From positions 1 to 64,000 of the forward strand of contig NZ_MDDS01000005.1 in the NCBI RefSeq assembly GCF_001721295.1: a stretch of DNA of 64,000 bases, in the 5' to 3' direction. Both the position numbers and the translations under genes were made by a program. This DNA is from Sphingomonas turrisvirgatae. GTDB taxonomy: Bacteria > Pseudomonadota > Alphaproteobacteria > Sphingomonadales > Sphingomonadaceae. Below, piece by piece: positions 18,512-27,279 of the stretch. Numbering within the stretch: the first letter of the stretch is position 1; each line of letters starts with the position of its first letter. The notes under the pieces were generated by a model. It worked only from the letters and a program-made list of their open reading frames with translations, was not told the origin of the DNA and ran no database searches.

Positions 18512-19324
18512 ATGCCAGAACTCCCCGAAGTGGAAACAACCGTTCGCGGCCTGCGCCCCGTGCTGCAGGACCAGCGGATCGCGCGCGTGCAGTTGCGCCG
18601 GCCCGACCTGCGCCGCGCGATGCCGCAGGATCTGGGGCAGCGGCTGACCGGCGCGCGGGTAACGGCGCTGGGGCGACGAGCCAAATACGGCCTGATCGAT
18701 ACCGATCGGGGCGACACGATGATCTTTCACCTGGGCATGTCGGGGCGCTGGCGAGTCGATCCGGCCGAGTTGTTGCCGCACGATCATCTGGTGATCGAAA
18801 CGGAGGCCGGCAGGCGGCTGGCGCTCAACGACGCGCGGCGGTTCGGGTCGGTCGATCTGGTGCCGATGGCCGAGGTTGAGCAATGGGCGCCGTTCAGGGC
18901 GCTGGGGCCCGAGCCGCTGGGGGCGCAGTTCACCGCCGATCATCTGAAAGCCGCGTTGGCCGGCCGGACGGCTTCGATCAAGCTGCTGCTGCTCGACCAG
19001 AAGATCGTGGCCGGGCTGGGCAATATCTATGTGTGCGAAGCGCTGTACGAATCGCGTATTTCACCCCGACGCGCCGGCGGATCGCTGACCAGGCCGCGGC
19101 TGGCCCGGCTGGTCGAGGCAGTGCATCTGGTGCTGGATGCGGCGATCGAAGCGGGCGGGTCGACGCTGCGCGACTATGCGAGACCCGATGGGGAGCTCGG
19201 CTATTTTTCCAAGCAGTTCAAGGTCTATGGCCGCGAGGGGCAGCCGTGCGAATGCGGCGGCACGGTCGCGCGCTATGCCGAAGGCGGGCGGTCCACATTC
19301 TGGTGCCCCAAATGCCAGCGTTGA
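18512..19324 (+). CDS. mutM: formamidopyrimidine-DNA glycosylase
   Basis: Base-excision repair glycosylase/AP lyase removing 8-oxoguanine and formamidopyrimidines. 270 residues. The N-terminal MPELPEVETTVRG carries the catalytic Pro2 and Glu3; KYGLIDTD and a Lys near residue 57-60 are as in the family; LLLLDQKIVAGLGNIYVCEAL is the helix-two-turn-helix, and the C-terminal zinc finger has CECGG and WCPKCQR. Start ATG 18512 is fixed by the required Pro2. Confidence 0.97.
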   Translation: MPELPEVETTVRGLRPVLQDQRIARVQLRRPDLRRAMPQDLGQRLTGARVTALGRRAKYGLIDTDRGDTMIFHLGMSGRWRVDPAELLPHDHLVIETEAGRRLALNDARRFGSVDLVPMAEVEQWAPFRALGPEPLGAQFTADHLKAALAGRTASIKLLLLDQKIVAGLGNIYVCEALYESRISPRRAGGSLTRPRLARLVEAVHLVLDAAIEAGGSTLRDYARPDGELGYFSKQFKVYGREGQPCECGGTVARYAEGGRSTFWCPKCQR

Positions 19325-19391
19325 TCGTCAGTTCGACTGCGTCGAGCCGGCGCGTGGGGAGTGGGCAGGCTCCGAAACGCTGCCGGCGCAG

Positions 19392-19420
19392 TTGACCCGA
19401 ATCGCCTAAATGGCTAAGGG
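19392..19420 (+). promoter_or_regulatory. possible rpsT promoter
   Basis: TTGACC (19392-19397) with a weak TAAGGG (19415-19420) 17 bases on, about 70 bases before the rpsT ATG. The -35 match is good and the -10 is poor, so this is tentative. Confidence 0.3.
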
Positions 19421-19488
19421 CCGCGCTTTCCCGAGGCTTGGACGCTGTTCCGCGCCTCTATTCGCACGAAAACAGGAACGAGACCTCC

Positions 19489-19752
19489 ATGGCGAACACG
19501 CCGCAAGCCAAGAAGCGCATCCGTCGCAACGCCGTCCGCGCCGAAGTCAACGGTGCACGCGTCAGCCGCATCCGTACCTTCGTCAAGAAGGTCGAAAGCG
19601 CGCTTGAGTCGGGCGACAAGTCGGCCGCCGAATCGGCGCTGAAGGCGATGCAGCCGGAACTGGCACGTGGCGTTGCGAAGGGCGTGGTTCACAAGAACAC
19701 TGCGGCGCGCAAGTTCTCGCGCCTGACCAAGCGCCTGACCGCGCTCGGCTAA
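19489..19752 (+). CDS. rpsT: 30S ribosomal protein S20
   Basis: 87-residue, very basic primary 16S-binding protein. Starts [14 protein letters not shown] and ends [13 protein letters not shown], both typical of alphaproteobacterial S20. An in-frame ATG lies upstream at 19438, but the conserved N-terminus fixes the start at 19489. It has its own terminator and precedes dnaA, a neighbourhood seen in many alphaproteobacteria. Confidence 0.97.
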   Translation: MANTPQAKKRIRRNAVRAEVNGARVSRIRTFVKKVESALESGDKSAAESALKAMQPELARGVAKGVVHKNTAARKFSRLTKRLTALG

Positions 19753-19778
19753 GCCTCCGTTTTTCGGGCGAATTCAGG

Positions 19779-19807
19779 CCCCGCCGGCACGCGCTGGCGG
19801 GGTTTTT
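19779..19807 (+). terminator. rho-independent terminator of rpsT
   Basis: CCCCGCC (19779-19785) pairs with GGCGGGG (19796-19802) around a 10-base loop, followed by TTTTT. It lies 27 bases after the rpsT stop. Confidence 0.9.
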
Positions 19808-20203
19808 CGTGCGTGCTCAATAGCTTGGTAATCTGCCGAATCCCGAATCGGCCGCAGACCACGAGTCGTCGTGTCGCGAAGGCGTAACGATCTGGATTTT
19901 CCGAGATAATTCAATAGCTTAGGTAAGGATCGACGGATTTCCGCGGCGGGGATGAGTCAAGCCTACTTATTTCAGTTTCTTTGCATCCGGCCCTCTTGAT
20001 CGATCTCGAAATCCGGCCCTAAAACGCACCTCCGCCACGGCGTTCTCGTCGGCGGAATCAGCGTGAGACAACAGCCCAGGGCGGATGCGATTCCGGCTGT
20101 GGGAGGGTTTTGCCTGATGCGGATCGGTGTGCGGAGGGGGCTCGAAGCGCACCGCATTGTGGCTGGAACGGCGCGCGGGCGCGAACTGAGGGGCTGTGTG
20201 AAG
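19808..20203 (+). promoter_or_regulatory. dnaA upstream control region with six GANTC sites
   Basis: About 400 bases without a supported gene. It holds six GANTC (CcrM methylation) sites at 19838, 19845, 19863, 19954, 20055 and 20089, and a near-perfect direct repeat TCAATAGCTT(A)GGTAA at 19817-19831 and 19911-19926. The stretch 19880-19975 is AT-richer than its surroundings. I see no TTATCCACA-type DnaA boxes, so there is no support for calling this an origin. Confidence 0.55.
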
Positions 20204-21565
20204 ATGGATCAAGCCAAGGCCTGGACACGTGTGCGTGGCAATCTGCGGCTGTCCGCGGGCCAGCGGCTGTTCGACCAGTGGCTGAAGCCCATCGTGCTGC
20301 TCGATAGCGAAGATCTCGAGACGGTGCGCCTGGGGCTGCCGTCGCCTTTCATGACCAACTGGGTCAAGGGCCACTATGCCGAGCGACTGCTGATGGAGTT
20401 CAAGGCGCTGTTGCCGCAGGTGCGCAGCGTTTCGATCGAGACGAGCAGTGCCCGGGCGACGCGCGAACTGGCTGCTGAACCCGTTGCGTCAGCGGGGGCG
20501 GTGATGCCCATCGCGGCGGCTGAACCCAAGGCATCGGCTGACCGGCCGCGTTTCGACACGCGCTTCACCTTCGAGCGTTTCGTGGTCGACACTTCGAACC
20601 GCGTTGCGTTCAACGCCGCCAAGGCGCTGGCCGAGCCAGGTGCGCCGCGCTTCAGCCCGCTCTACCTTCACAGCAATACCGGGCAGGGCAAGACTCACCT
20701 GATGCACGCGATCGGTCAGGCGTATCTGGACGCGGTGCCGGAGGCATCGGCGATCTACATGCCGGCCGAGCGCTTCATGTTCGAGTTCGTCCGTGCGGTG
20801 CGCGAACGCGATACGTTCGCGTTCAAGCAGCGGCTGCGCGGCGTCGACCTGCTGATGATCGATGACCTTCAGTTCATCGCCGGCAAGGAATCGACCCAGG
20901 AAGAATTCTTCCACACGGTCGACGAGTTCATGCGCGAGGGCAAAAGGCTGGTGATCGCCGCCGATCGCAGCCCGCTGGCGCTCGAGGGGATTGAAGCGCG
21001 GCTGGCGTCGCGGCTGGGTTCCGGGCTGGCGGCGGACATCAAGCCCGCCGAAATGGGCCTGCGCCGCACGATCCTCGACCGCAAGCTTGAGGATATGCCG
21101 GGTGCCGTCGTGCCGGGCCAGGTGCTCGACCTGCTCGCCGCGCGCATCAGCAGCAGCGTGCGCGAGCTGGAAGGCGCGCTCAATCGTCTGGTCGCCTATG
21201 CGCAGCTGAACGGTGAAGTCGTCACGATCGAGTTCGCCGAAAGCGTGCTGGGCGAGGCGCTGCGCGGCAGCCAGCGCCGCATCACGATCGACGAGATTCA
21301 GAAGGCGGTATCGTCGCACTTCGACGTCAAGCAGCTTGACCTGGTGTCGCAGCGCCGCGCGGTGGCGATCGCCCGCCCGCGCCAGATCGCGATGTATCTC
21401 GCCAAGCGGCTCACCACGCGCTCGCTGCCCGAGATCGGCCGCAAGTTCGGCAATCGCGACCATTCGACCGTGATCCACGCCGTGCGCCGGATCGAGGAAC
21501 TGCGCGGCACCGACAGCGAGATCGACGGCGCGGTACGCAGCCTGATGCGGCAGCTGGAAGCCTGA
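20204..21565 (+). CDS. dnaA: chromosomal replication initiator protein DnaA
   Basis: AAA+ initiator that binds oriC and opens it, about 453 residues from ATG 20204 (a GTG at 20198 is also possible; the frame is open to 20063). Domain I ends near LLPQVRSVSI; the short linker is Ala-rich. Domain III starts at FDTRFTFERFVVD with Walker A NTGQGKTH and Walker B LLMIDDLQFI; ADRSPLALEGIEARLASRL follows. Domain IV has the DNA-binding signature GRKFGNRDHSTVIHAV. The upstream GANTC cluster suggests methylation-sensitive expression. Confidence 0.97.
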   Translation: MDQAKAWTRVRGNLRLSAGQRLFDQWLKPIVLLDSEDLETVRLGLPSPFMTNWVKGHYAERLLMEFKALLPQVRSVSIETSSARATRELAAEPVASAGAVMPIAAAEPKASADRPRFDTRFTFERFVVDTSNRVAFNAAKALAEPGAPRFSPLYLHSNTGQGKTHLMHAIGQAYLDAVPEASAIYMPAERFMFEFVRAVRERDTFAFKQRLRGVDLLMIDDLQFIAGKESTQEEFFHTVDEFMREGKRLVIAADRSPLALEGIEARLASRLGSGLAADIKPAEMGLRRTILDRKLEDMPGAVVPGQVLDLLAARISSSVRELEGALNRLVAYAQLNGEVVTIEFAESVLGEALRGSQRRITIDEIQKAVSSHFDVKQLDLVSQRRAVAIARPRQIAMYLAKRLTTRSLPEIGRKFGNRDHSTVIHAVRRIEELRGTDSEIDGAVRSLMRQLEA

Positions 21566-21573
21566 ACGCCGCG

Positions 21574-21828
21574 ATGCTGGCCGCGCTGGTCGCGGTCAAT
21601 CTGTGGACATTTATTGTCTTCGGACACGACAAAGCTCGCGCGATGGCGAGCGGGCGGCGAGTTTCCGAGGCGAATTTGCTGGCACTGGCCGCGATTGACG
21701 GGTCGCCGGGGGCGCTGCTTGCGCGCCGGGTGTTTCGCCACAAGACGCGCAAGCAGCCGTTCTCTGCCTGGTTGTGGGGGATCGTCGCGGTGCAGACCGG
21801 CGCGGTCGTCGGGCTGCTGCTCCTTTAA
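21574..21828 (+). CDS. DUF1294 membrane protein
   Basis: 84 residues, two membrane segments (about 2-17 and 66-83) flanking a central stretch with FGHDKARAM, RVSEANLLALAAIDGSPGAL and RHKTRKQPF, which is the DUF1294 pattern. Function unknown. It starts 8 bases after dnaA and is probably read through from it; a REP-like doublet follows. Confidence 0.85.
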   Translation: MLAALVAVNLWTFIVFGHDKARAMASGRRVSEANLLALAAIDGSPGALLARRVFRHKTRKQPFSAWLWGIVAVQTGAVVGLLLL

Positions 21829-21831
21829 ATT

Positions 21832-21914
21832 CGTCATCCCGGCGCAAACCGGGATCTCTGGCGAGAGCGCAGGGCAGGAGCCGCCCGAGATCCCGGCTTG
21901 CGCCGGGATGACGG
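21832..21914. repeat. REP-like doublet of two small hairpins
   Basis: Two GC-rich hairpins in mirrored orientation: GTCATCCCGGCGCAAACCGGG at 21833 onward and GATCCCGGCTTGCGCCGGGA from 21889. Stem cores are ATCCCGG/CCGGGAT. The outer arms CGTCATCCCGGCGCAA and TTGCGCCGGGATGACG are also mutual reverse complements, so the whole unit can fold into one long hairpin. It lies between the convergent DUF1294 and trpS genes and may end transcription from both sides. A diverged relative is at 24561-24664. Confidence 0.8.
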
Positions 21915-21949
21915 CGGCGGCGGGGATGGCTCGTCTATTGGGACGGAGG

Positions 21950-22957
21950 CTAGACCAGCAACCCCATGGTTTCCTGCACGCGGCGCAGCAGGGGGGCGGC
22001 GAGGGCGGCGGCGCGGTCGGCGCCTTCACGCAGGATGGCATCGACGGCGGGGCGGTCCGGGGTCAGGCGCACCATCTCGTCGCGGATCGGGCCGAGCTTG
22101 GCCACGGCGAGGTCGGCCAGTGCCGGCTTGAAGCTGCCGAAGCCCTGGCCGGCATATTCCGCCACGACATCGTCAGGCGTCCGATCGGACAGCGCGGCGA
22201 AGATGGTGACGAGGTTCCTCGCCTCTGGCCGGTCCTTGAGCGATTCGAACGTTTCGCCCAGCGGTTCGGGATCGGTCTTCGCCTTGCGGAATTTCTGCGC
22301 GATGGCGTCGTCGTCATCGACCAGGTTGATGCGCGCCGCGTCCGAGGGATTGGACTTGGACATTTTCGACCCAGCGTCGCGCAGGCTCATGATGCGCGGT
22401 GCGGCCTTGCTCACCAGCGGCGCGGGCTGGACGAGCAGCTCGACGCCATAATCCTGGTTGAACTTGGCGGCGATGTCGCGGGCAAGCTCGAGATGCTGTT
22501 TCTGGTCTTCGCCCACCGGGACGTGCGTGGCCGAATACAGAAGCACGTCGGCAGCCATCAGCACGGGATAGTCGTAGAGGCCGACGCTTGCACCCTCGCG
22601 GTTCTTGCCCGCCTTGTCCTTGAACTGGGTCATGCGGTTGAGCCAGCCAACGCGCGCGACATTGTTGAGCAGCCAGGACAGTTCGCTATGCGCCGGCACG
22701 CGGGTCTGGTTGAACAGGATCGAGCGTTTGGGATCGATGCCGGACGCGATCATCGCGGCGGCGATCTCGAACGTGTTGGCGTGCAGCGCCTGTGGTTCGA
22801 TCCACTCGGTCAGGCCATGCAGGTCGGCGATGAAGTACATGCTCTCGCCGCCGGCCGCCTCGATCTGCGCCTGCATGCCCACCCATTGCTTGATCGCGCC
22901 AAGATAGTTGCCGAGGTGGAGATTGCCGGTTGGCTTGATGCCGGAGATGACGCGCAT
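21950..22957 (-). CDS. trpS: tryptophan-tRNA ligase
   Basis: Class I aminoacyl-tRNA synthetase charging tRNA-Trp. 335 residues, starting [21 protein letters not shown], which includes the HIGH-type [20 protein letters not shown] follows, and the KMSKS loop is exact ([10 protein letters not shown] near residue 200). Length and start match the family. It lies 15 bases after murJ on the same strand, so both are probably in one transcript. Confidence 0.97.
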   Translation of the reverse strand: MRVISGIKPTGNLHLGNYLGAIKQWVGMQAQIEAAGGESMYFIADLHGLTEWIEPQALHANTFEIAAAMIASGIDPKRSILFNQTRVPAHSELSWLLNNVARVGWLNRMTQFKDKAGKNREGASVGLYDYPVLMAADVLLYSATHVPVGEDQKQHLELARDIAAKFNQDYGVELLVQPAPLVSKAAPRIMSLRDAGSKMSKSNPSDAARINLVDDDDAIAQKFRKAKTDPEPLGETFESLKDRPEARNLVTIFAALSDRTPDDVVAEYAGQGFGSFKPALADLAVAKLGPIRDEMVRLTPDRPAVDAILREGADRAAALAAPLLRRVQETMGLLV

Positions 22958-22972
22958 GATTGCTCTCTGCTG

Positions 22973-24535
22973 TTAGGCGCGGCGGCGGACGAGCGCCTTG
23001 AGGTCGCCGATCCGCACCGCGCCAGTCACGAAACAGGCTGCCGCATAGACGAGGCAGCCGGCGCCGACCAGCACCAGCATGGCCGTGGTGCGGATCGTCC
23101 AGCTGCCCGATATGTATGGCGTGAAGAGGTCGTTGAGGAAGAACATGACCGCGCCCATTGCGACCGCTGCGCCCACCAGCCGCCACACGCGCCGGGTAAG
23201 CTGCGCATCCATCACGAAGTCGCCGCGCCTACTCAGCGTGCGATAGAGCAGGGCGACGTTGACCCAGGCGGCGATCGCGGTGGCAAGTGGCGGCCCCATA
23301 TGCTGGAGCGGATAGATCAGCGCGAGATTGCCGCCGAGGTTCACCAGCATCGAGATCGTGGCGTAGCGCACGGGCGTTTTCGTGTCCGACCGCGCATAAT
23401 AGCCCGGGGTGAGCACCTTCACGAGAATATAGGCCGGCAAGCCGATCGAAAAGGCGGCGAGCGCCTGCGCGGTGAGAAGCGTGTCCTGCCGCGTGAATGC
23501 GCCATGCTGGAACAGGGCGGCGATGATCGGTGCGCCGCAGATCACCAGCGCGGCCGTGGCGGGCAGGGTCAGGAACAGAGCCAGCTCCATGCCGCGGTTC
23601 TGCGTATGCATCGCCTCCGCTGCCTTGCCCGCGCCGAGCTGGCGCGCGATGGTGGGGAGGAGGACGGTGCCAAGGCCGATGCCGATGAGGCCGAGGGGCA
23701 GCTGGTTCAACCGGTCGGCATAATAAATGTACGAAACCGAACCCTCAGCCAGCAGGCTGGCGGCAAGCGCGGTCGAGATGACGAGGTTGATCTGGACTGC
23801 GCCAGCACCGGCAGCGGCGGGGGCGATCAGCGACAGCAGCTTGCGCACGTCGGGCGACAGGCGCGGCATGCGGGGCCGAAGCTTTACCCCCGCGGCGCGG
23901 GCGGCGAGGATCAGCCACAGCAGCTGAAGCGCGCCCGATACGGTGACGGCGATCGCCTGATTGCGCGCGGTGATCAGCGTGTCGTCATGATGGAAGAACA
24001 GCAGCGCGACGATCAGCGTCAGGTTGAGCAGAATCGGCGCGGCCGCATTGACCCAGAATTTGTGCAGCGAATTGAGGATCCCGCCGAGCAGCGAGACGAG
24101 GCTGATGAACAGAAGATAGGGAAAGGTAAGGCGCGACAGCTCGACCGCATAGGCGAACTGATCGGGCGTCACGTCGTTGAACCCGCCCGACAACGCCCAG
24201 ACGACGGGGAAGGCCGCGATTTCCATGACAGCGGTCATCACGATCAGGACCGGCAGCAGGACCGACAATGCCTCTTCGGCGAAGGTCAGGGCAGGGGCCG
24301 TGTCGCCGTCCGCTTCGCCGACCTTCTTGGCGAACATCGGTACGAAGGCGGCGCTGAACGCGCCTTCGGCGAACAGCGCGCGAAAAAGGTTGGGCAGGCG
24401 AAAGGCGATGAGAAAGGCGTCGGACGCGAAGCTTGCCCCGACATAGCGCGCGAAAAGCGAATCGCGCACCAGACCCAGTACGCGGCTGGCAAGGGTGAGC
24501 CCGCCGATCGAGCCAAGAGCCTTGACGAGGTTCAT
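22973..24535 (-). CDS. murJ: lipid II flippase MurJ
   Basis: Polytopic inner-membrane MOP-superfamily transporter that flips lipid II for peptidoglycan synthesis. 520 residues with about 14 membrane segments. N-terminal signature LTLASRVLGLVRDSLFARYVG, then SDAFLIAFRLPNLFRALFAEGAFSAAFVP is typical of MurJ (MviN). YYARSDTKTPVRYATISM near residue 380 is the conserved cytoplasmic loop. ATG at 24535 gives MNLVKALGSIGG. A REP-like unit separates it from secB. Confidence 0.96.
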   Translation of the reverse strand: MNLVKALGSIGGLTLASRVLGLVRDSLFARYVGASFASDAFLIAFRLPNLFRALFAEGAFSAAFVPMFAKKVGEADGDTAPALTFAEEALSVLLPVLIVMTAVMEIAAFPVVWALSGGFNDVTPDQFAYAVELSRLTFPYLLFISLVSLLGGILNSLHKFWVNAAAPILLNLTLIVALLFFHHDDTLITARNQAIAVTVSGALQLLWLILAARAAGVKLRPRMPRLSPDVRKLLSLIAPAAAGAGAVQINLVISTALAASLLAEGSVSYIYYADRLNQLPLGLIGIGLGTVLLPTIARQLGAGKAAEAMHTQNRGMELALFLTLPATAALVICGAPIIAALFQHGAFTRQDTLLTAQALAAFSIGLPAYILVKVLTPGYYARSDTKTPVRYATISMLVNLGGNLALIYPLQHMGPPLATAIAAWVNVALLYRTLSRRGDFVMDAQLTRRVWRLVGAAVAMGAVMFFLNDLFTPYISGSWTIRTTAMLVLVGAGCLVYAAACFVTGAVRIGDLKALVRRRA

Positions 24536-24560
24536 GGGTGCTGCCTTCGCCGCCGACTGT

Positions 24561-24664
24561 TATCCCGGCCTTGTGCCGGGATCCACCGCGCGGCCAGGAC
24601 TGCCTTCACCCTTCCAGTCCTTCCGGTGCGGCACCGTGGCCCCCGGCGCGAGGCCGGGGTGACG
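24561..24664. repeat. second REP-like doublet
   Basis: Two hairpins about 60 bases apart: ATCCCGGC-CTTGT-GCCGGGAT (24562-24582) and CCCCGGC-GCGAG-GCCGGGG (24641-24659), the latter followed by GTGACGG like the end of the first doublet (GATGACGG). The intervening DNA is different from that of 21832-21914. It occupies the secB-murJ intergenic space. Confidence 0.65.
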
Positions 24665-24694
24665 GATGTATATGAAGGGCGCGCTCGGCTGAGC

Positions 24695-25201
24695 TCAAGC
24701 CTGGCCGGCTTCGTCGCCCTGCGCCAGCGCCTGTTGTTCGAGCTGCTGGTAATAAAGGCCGTTGAAATCGATCGGCTCGAGCATCAGCGGTGGGAAACCG
24801 CCGTCGCGAACGGCATCGGCCAGGACGCGGCGCGCGAACGGGAACAGGATGCGCGGCGCTTCGCCGAGCAGGAAGGGCTGAAGATGCTCCGCGGGCATGT
24901 TGCGAATGCCGAACAGACCGGCATAGGCAAGCTCGACGACGAAAGCAGCCTGATCTTCAAGCTGTGCCTTGACGTCGATCTTCAGCGTCACTTCGTGGAC
25001 ATCAGCGCCGACTTCGGCAGCGCCGATGTTGAACTGCACGTCGAAGGCGGGCTGGGCCTGAACCTGATAGATCGCCGGTGCGTTCGGGTTCTCGAACGAG
25101 AAGTCCTTCACATATTGCGAGATCACGCCGACCGAGGTCGAGGTGTCGGCGCCGTTCGCCAGCGGTTCGCTACCGAAACCTGCGTTGTCGGGCTCGCTCA
25201 T
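24695..25201 (-). CDS. secB: protein-export chaperone SecB
   Basis: Tetrameric cytoplasmic chaperone handing unfolded preproteins to SecA. 168 residues: ISQYVKDFSFENPNAP near residue 28, then FDVQFNIGA and a conserved C-terminal region RILFPFARRVLADAVRDGGFPPLMLEPIDF. The C-terminal tail is typical of alphaproteobacteria. It diverges from the Tim44-like gene, with 163 bases between starts. Confidence 0.96.
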   Translation of the reverse strand: MSEPDNAGFGSEPLANGADTSTSVGVISQYVKDFSFENPNAPAIYQVQAQPAFDVQFNIGAAEVGADVHEVTLKIDVKAQLEDQAAFVVELAYAGLFGIRNMPAEHLQPFLLGEAPRILFPFARRVLADAVRDGGFPPLMLEPIDFNGLYYQQLEQQALAQGDEAGQA

Positions 25202-25364
25202 CTTAACTAAGTCCTCTTTGATCTGGGATATGATTGCGGCGCGCCGCGTTCAAACAGAGGCCGCGCCTAGCAGGCGCGTTCGGGCGATTCAACGGGCGCG
25301 CGGTTCGGCATTTGAAAGCAATGCGCTTCCTGCCTATGTGAGAGACGGAAAAGAGGTGGTTGGC

Positions 25365-26009
25365 GTGACTTTTGTCGTTCTATTCGCAGCGATTGCGGCC
25401 TTTCTGGCGCTTCGTCTCTACTCGGCGCTGGGCAAGCGCACCGGGCATGAACAGGCCTTGCCGCGTCCCGCAGAGGAGCGGGTCGGCGCGCCGTCGATGC
25501 CGCGCACGCTGGATATGCCGGCCGAGGTGCGCGAAAGCGGGCCGCGGGCGATCGATCAGAATGCCGAGGGCGGTCTGCGCGCGCTGGTCGCAGCCGACCC
25601 CAGCTTCGACGTCGCCCAGTTCGTGGACGGCGCCAAATCGGCGTACCGCATGATCCTGGAAGCGTTCTGGAAGGGTGATCGCGAGACATTGACCTGGCTG
25701 GTCGAGGATGAGGTGCGCGACACGTTCGTCGCCGCGATCGACGCGCGCGAGGCGGAAGGGCATGTCGTCGAAAACCGACTGGTGTCGATCGAACGCGCCA
25801 GTATCTCGAACATCGAGATCGACGGTCGAGTGGCGCGCGTGACGGTGCGCTTCGACGCCGACATTGCGATGGTCACGCGCGACGCCGACGGCAATGTCAT
25901 CAGCGGATCGATGAGCGATGCGGTCGAAACTCACGACGTCTGGGAATTCAGCCGCGATCTCAAGAGCGGCGATCCCAACTGGAAGCTGAGCGACACCGAC
26001 GAGGCGTAA
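25365..26009 (+). CDS. Tim44/TimA-like inner-membrane-anchored protein
   Basis: 214 residues from GTG 25365, chosen because AAGAGG lies 8 bases before it and homologues start with the hydrophobic segment; the frame is open much further upstream. N-terminal anchor FVVLFAAIAAFLALRLYSALG, then a Tim44-like (MBA1/TIM44) domain from about residue 75: FDVAQFVDGAKSAYRMILEAFWKGD, VEDEVRDTFVAAIDARE, and VTVRFDADIAMVTRDADG. Mitochondrial Tim44 tethers the import motor; in bacteria its role is uncertain. Opposite secB and upstream of mltA. Confidence 0.85.
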   Translation: MTFVVLFAAIAAFLALRLYSALGKRTGHEQALPRPAEERVGAPSMPRTLDMPAEVRESGPRAIDQNAEGGLRALVAADPSFDVAQFVDGAKSAYRMILEAFWKGDRETLTWLVEDEVRDTFVAAIDAREAEGHVVENRLVSIERASISNIEIDGRVARVTVRFDADIAMVTRDADGNVISGSMSDAVETHDVWEFSRDLKSGDPNWKLSDTDEA

Positions 26010-26027
26010 TCGGGCGTAGGGGGCGGT

Positions 26028-27278
26028 ATGCGCATCTGGAGCGTTGCGGCCGTTGCCGCGCTGTTGAGCGCATGCTCGTCCGGCGTGGTGCCGTCGCGCC
26101 CGCAATCGACCGCGTCCCGTCCAATTGCGCCGCCGACCGGCTCGGCTGACCCGGTTCGCCAGCCTGTCGCGGCGACCCCGATTCCGGCCGCTGCCGCGCC
26201 GGCGCTTTCGGCCGATCAGACCATTGCCGCGAAGGCGAGCCTGGTGCCCGGTCCCGCAATCGAGTCGCTGCCGATCGCGGCGGACGGCGCAGCGCGCGCG
26301 CTGGCCGCGTTCCGCATCAGCTGCCCCAGCCTGGTGCGCCGCACCGACGCCAGCGGGCTGACGCGCGGCGAGGGCTGGCAGGCCGCGTGCGACGCTGCGC
26401 GCAGCACCGCCGACAGCGCCGCGGCAAGCTTTTTCGCGCGCCATTTCGAGGCGGTGCAGGTTGCGGACGGCAAGGCATTCGCCACCGGATATTACGAGCC
26501 TGAGATCGCCGGGTCGCGCACACGCCGTCCCGGGCACGATGTGCCGGTCTATGGTCGCCCGGCCGATCTGGTCGATGTCGATCTGGGCAAGTTTTCCGAC
26601 GCGCTGAAGGGCAAGTCGATCCGCGGGCGAGTCGACGGGACGAACCTCGTGCCCTTTCACGACCGCACGGCGATCGAGCAGGGCGCGCTGGCGGGTCGTG
26701 GGCTCGAAATCGCCTGGGCGGCCGATCCGGTCGAGCTGTTCTTCCTGCAGATCCAGGGATCGGGCCGGCTGCGGCTGCCCGACGGCGGGGTCATGCGCAT
26801 CGGCTATGCCAGTCAGAACGGCCGCGACTATACCGGTATCGGCAAGCTGATGCTCGACCGTGGTATTCTGCCGAAGGGCCAAGCGTCGATGCAAGGGATC
26901 ATGGCCTGGTTGCGCGCGAATCCGGAGCAGGGCCGTGCGATCATGCGCGAGAACAAGAGTTACGTGTTCTTCCGCGAGCTGACCGGACCGGGACCGCTCG
27001 GCGCGATGGGACATCCGGTGACGGGGCAGGCCACGGTCGCGACGGACCCGAAATTCGTGCCGCTGGGCGCGCCAGTATTTCTGTCGATGGACAGACAGGA
27101 GGCCAATGGGCTGTGGGTGGCGCAGGACACGGGCGGCGCGATCAAGGGCAGTAACCGGTTCGACACGTTCTGGGGCGCGGGCGAAGAGGCGCGGGCGATT
27201 TCAGGCGGCATGGCGGCGCGCGGCACGGCCTGGCTGCTGCTGCCCAAGGGAACGCTCGCCCGCCTGACCGGCAAATAG
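26028..27278 (+). CDS. mltA: membrane-bound lytic murein transglycosylase A
   Basis: Outer-membrane lipoprotein that cleaves peptidoglycan glycan strands to anhydromuropeptides. 416 residues: signal with lipobox LLSAC (Cys about residue 16), a Pro/Ala-rich linker, the MltA domain (ATGYYEPEIAGSRTRRPGHD, IQGSGRLRLPDG) and the C-terminal 3D domain with the Asp residues in VATDPKFVPLG, VAQDTGGAIKG and NRFDTFWGAG. Followed 1 base later by the Smr-domain gene. Confidence 0.95.
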   Translation: MRIWSVAAVAALLSACSSGVVPSRPQSTASRPIAPPTGSADPVRQPVAATPIPAAAAPALSADQTIAAKASLVPGPAIESLPIAADGAARALAAFRISCPSLVRRTDASGLTRGEGWQAACDAARSTADSAAASFFARHFEAVQVADGKAFATGYYEPEIAGSRTRRPGHDVPVYGRPADLVDVDLGKFSDALKGKSIRGRVDGTNLVPFHDRTAIEQGALAGRGLEIAWAADPVELFFLQIQGSGRLRLPDGGVMRIGYASQNGRDYTGIGKLMLDRGILPKGQASMQGIMAWLRANPEQGRAIMRENKSYVFFRELTGPGPLGAMGHPVTGQATVATDPKFVPLGAPVFLSMDRQEANGLWVAQDTGGAIKGSNRFDTFWGAGEEARAISGGMAARGTAWLLLPKGTLARLTGK

Positions 27279-27279
27279 C

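Noticed and set aside
19808..20203. Chromosomal origin upstream of dnaA
   Set aside because: No DnaA boxes near the TTATCCACA consensus and no clear unwinding element; only GANTC sites and a direct repeat.
21614..25210. 1198-codon plus-strand open frame
   Set aside because: Runs antisense over trpS, murJ and secB; all three are clear genes, and the long frame is a by-product of GC-rich codon use.
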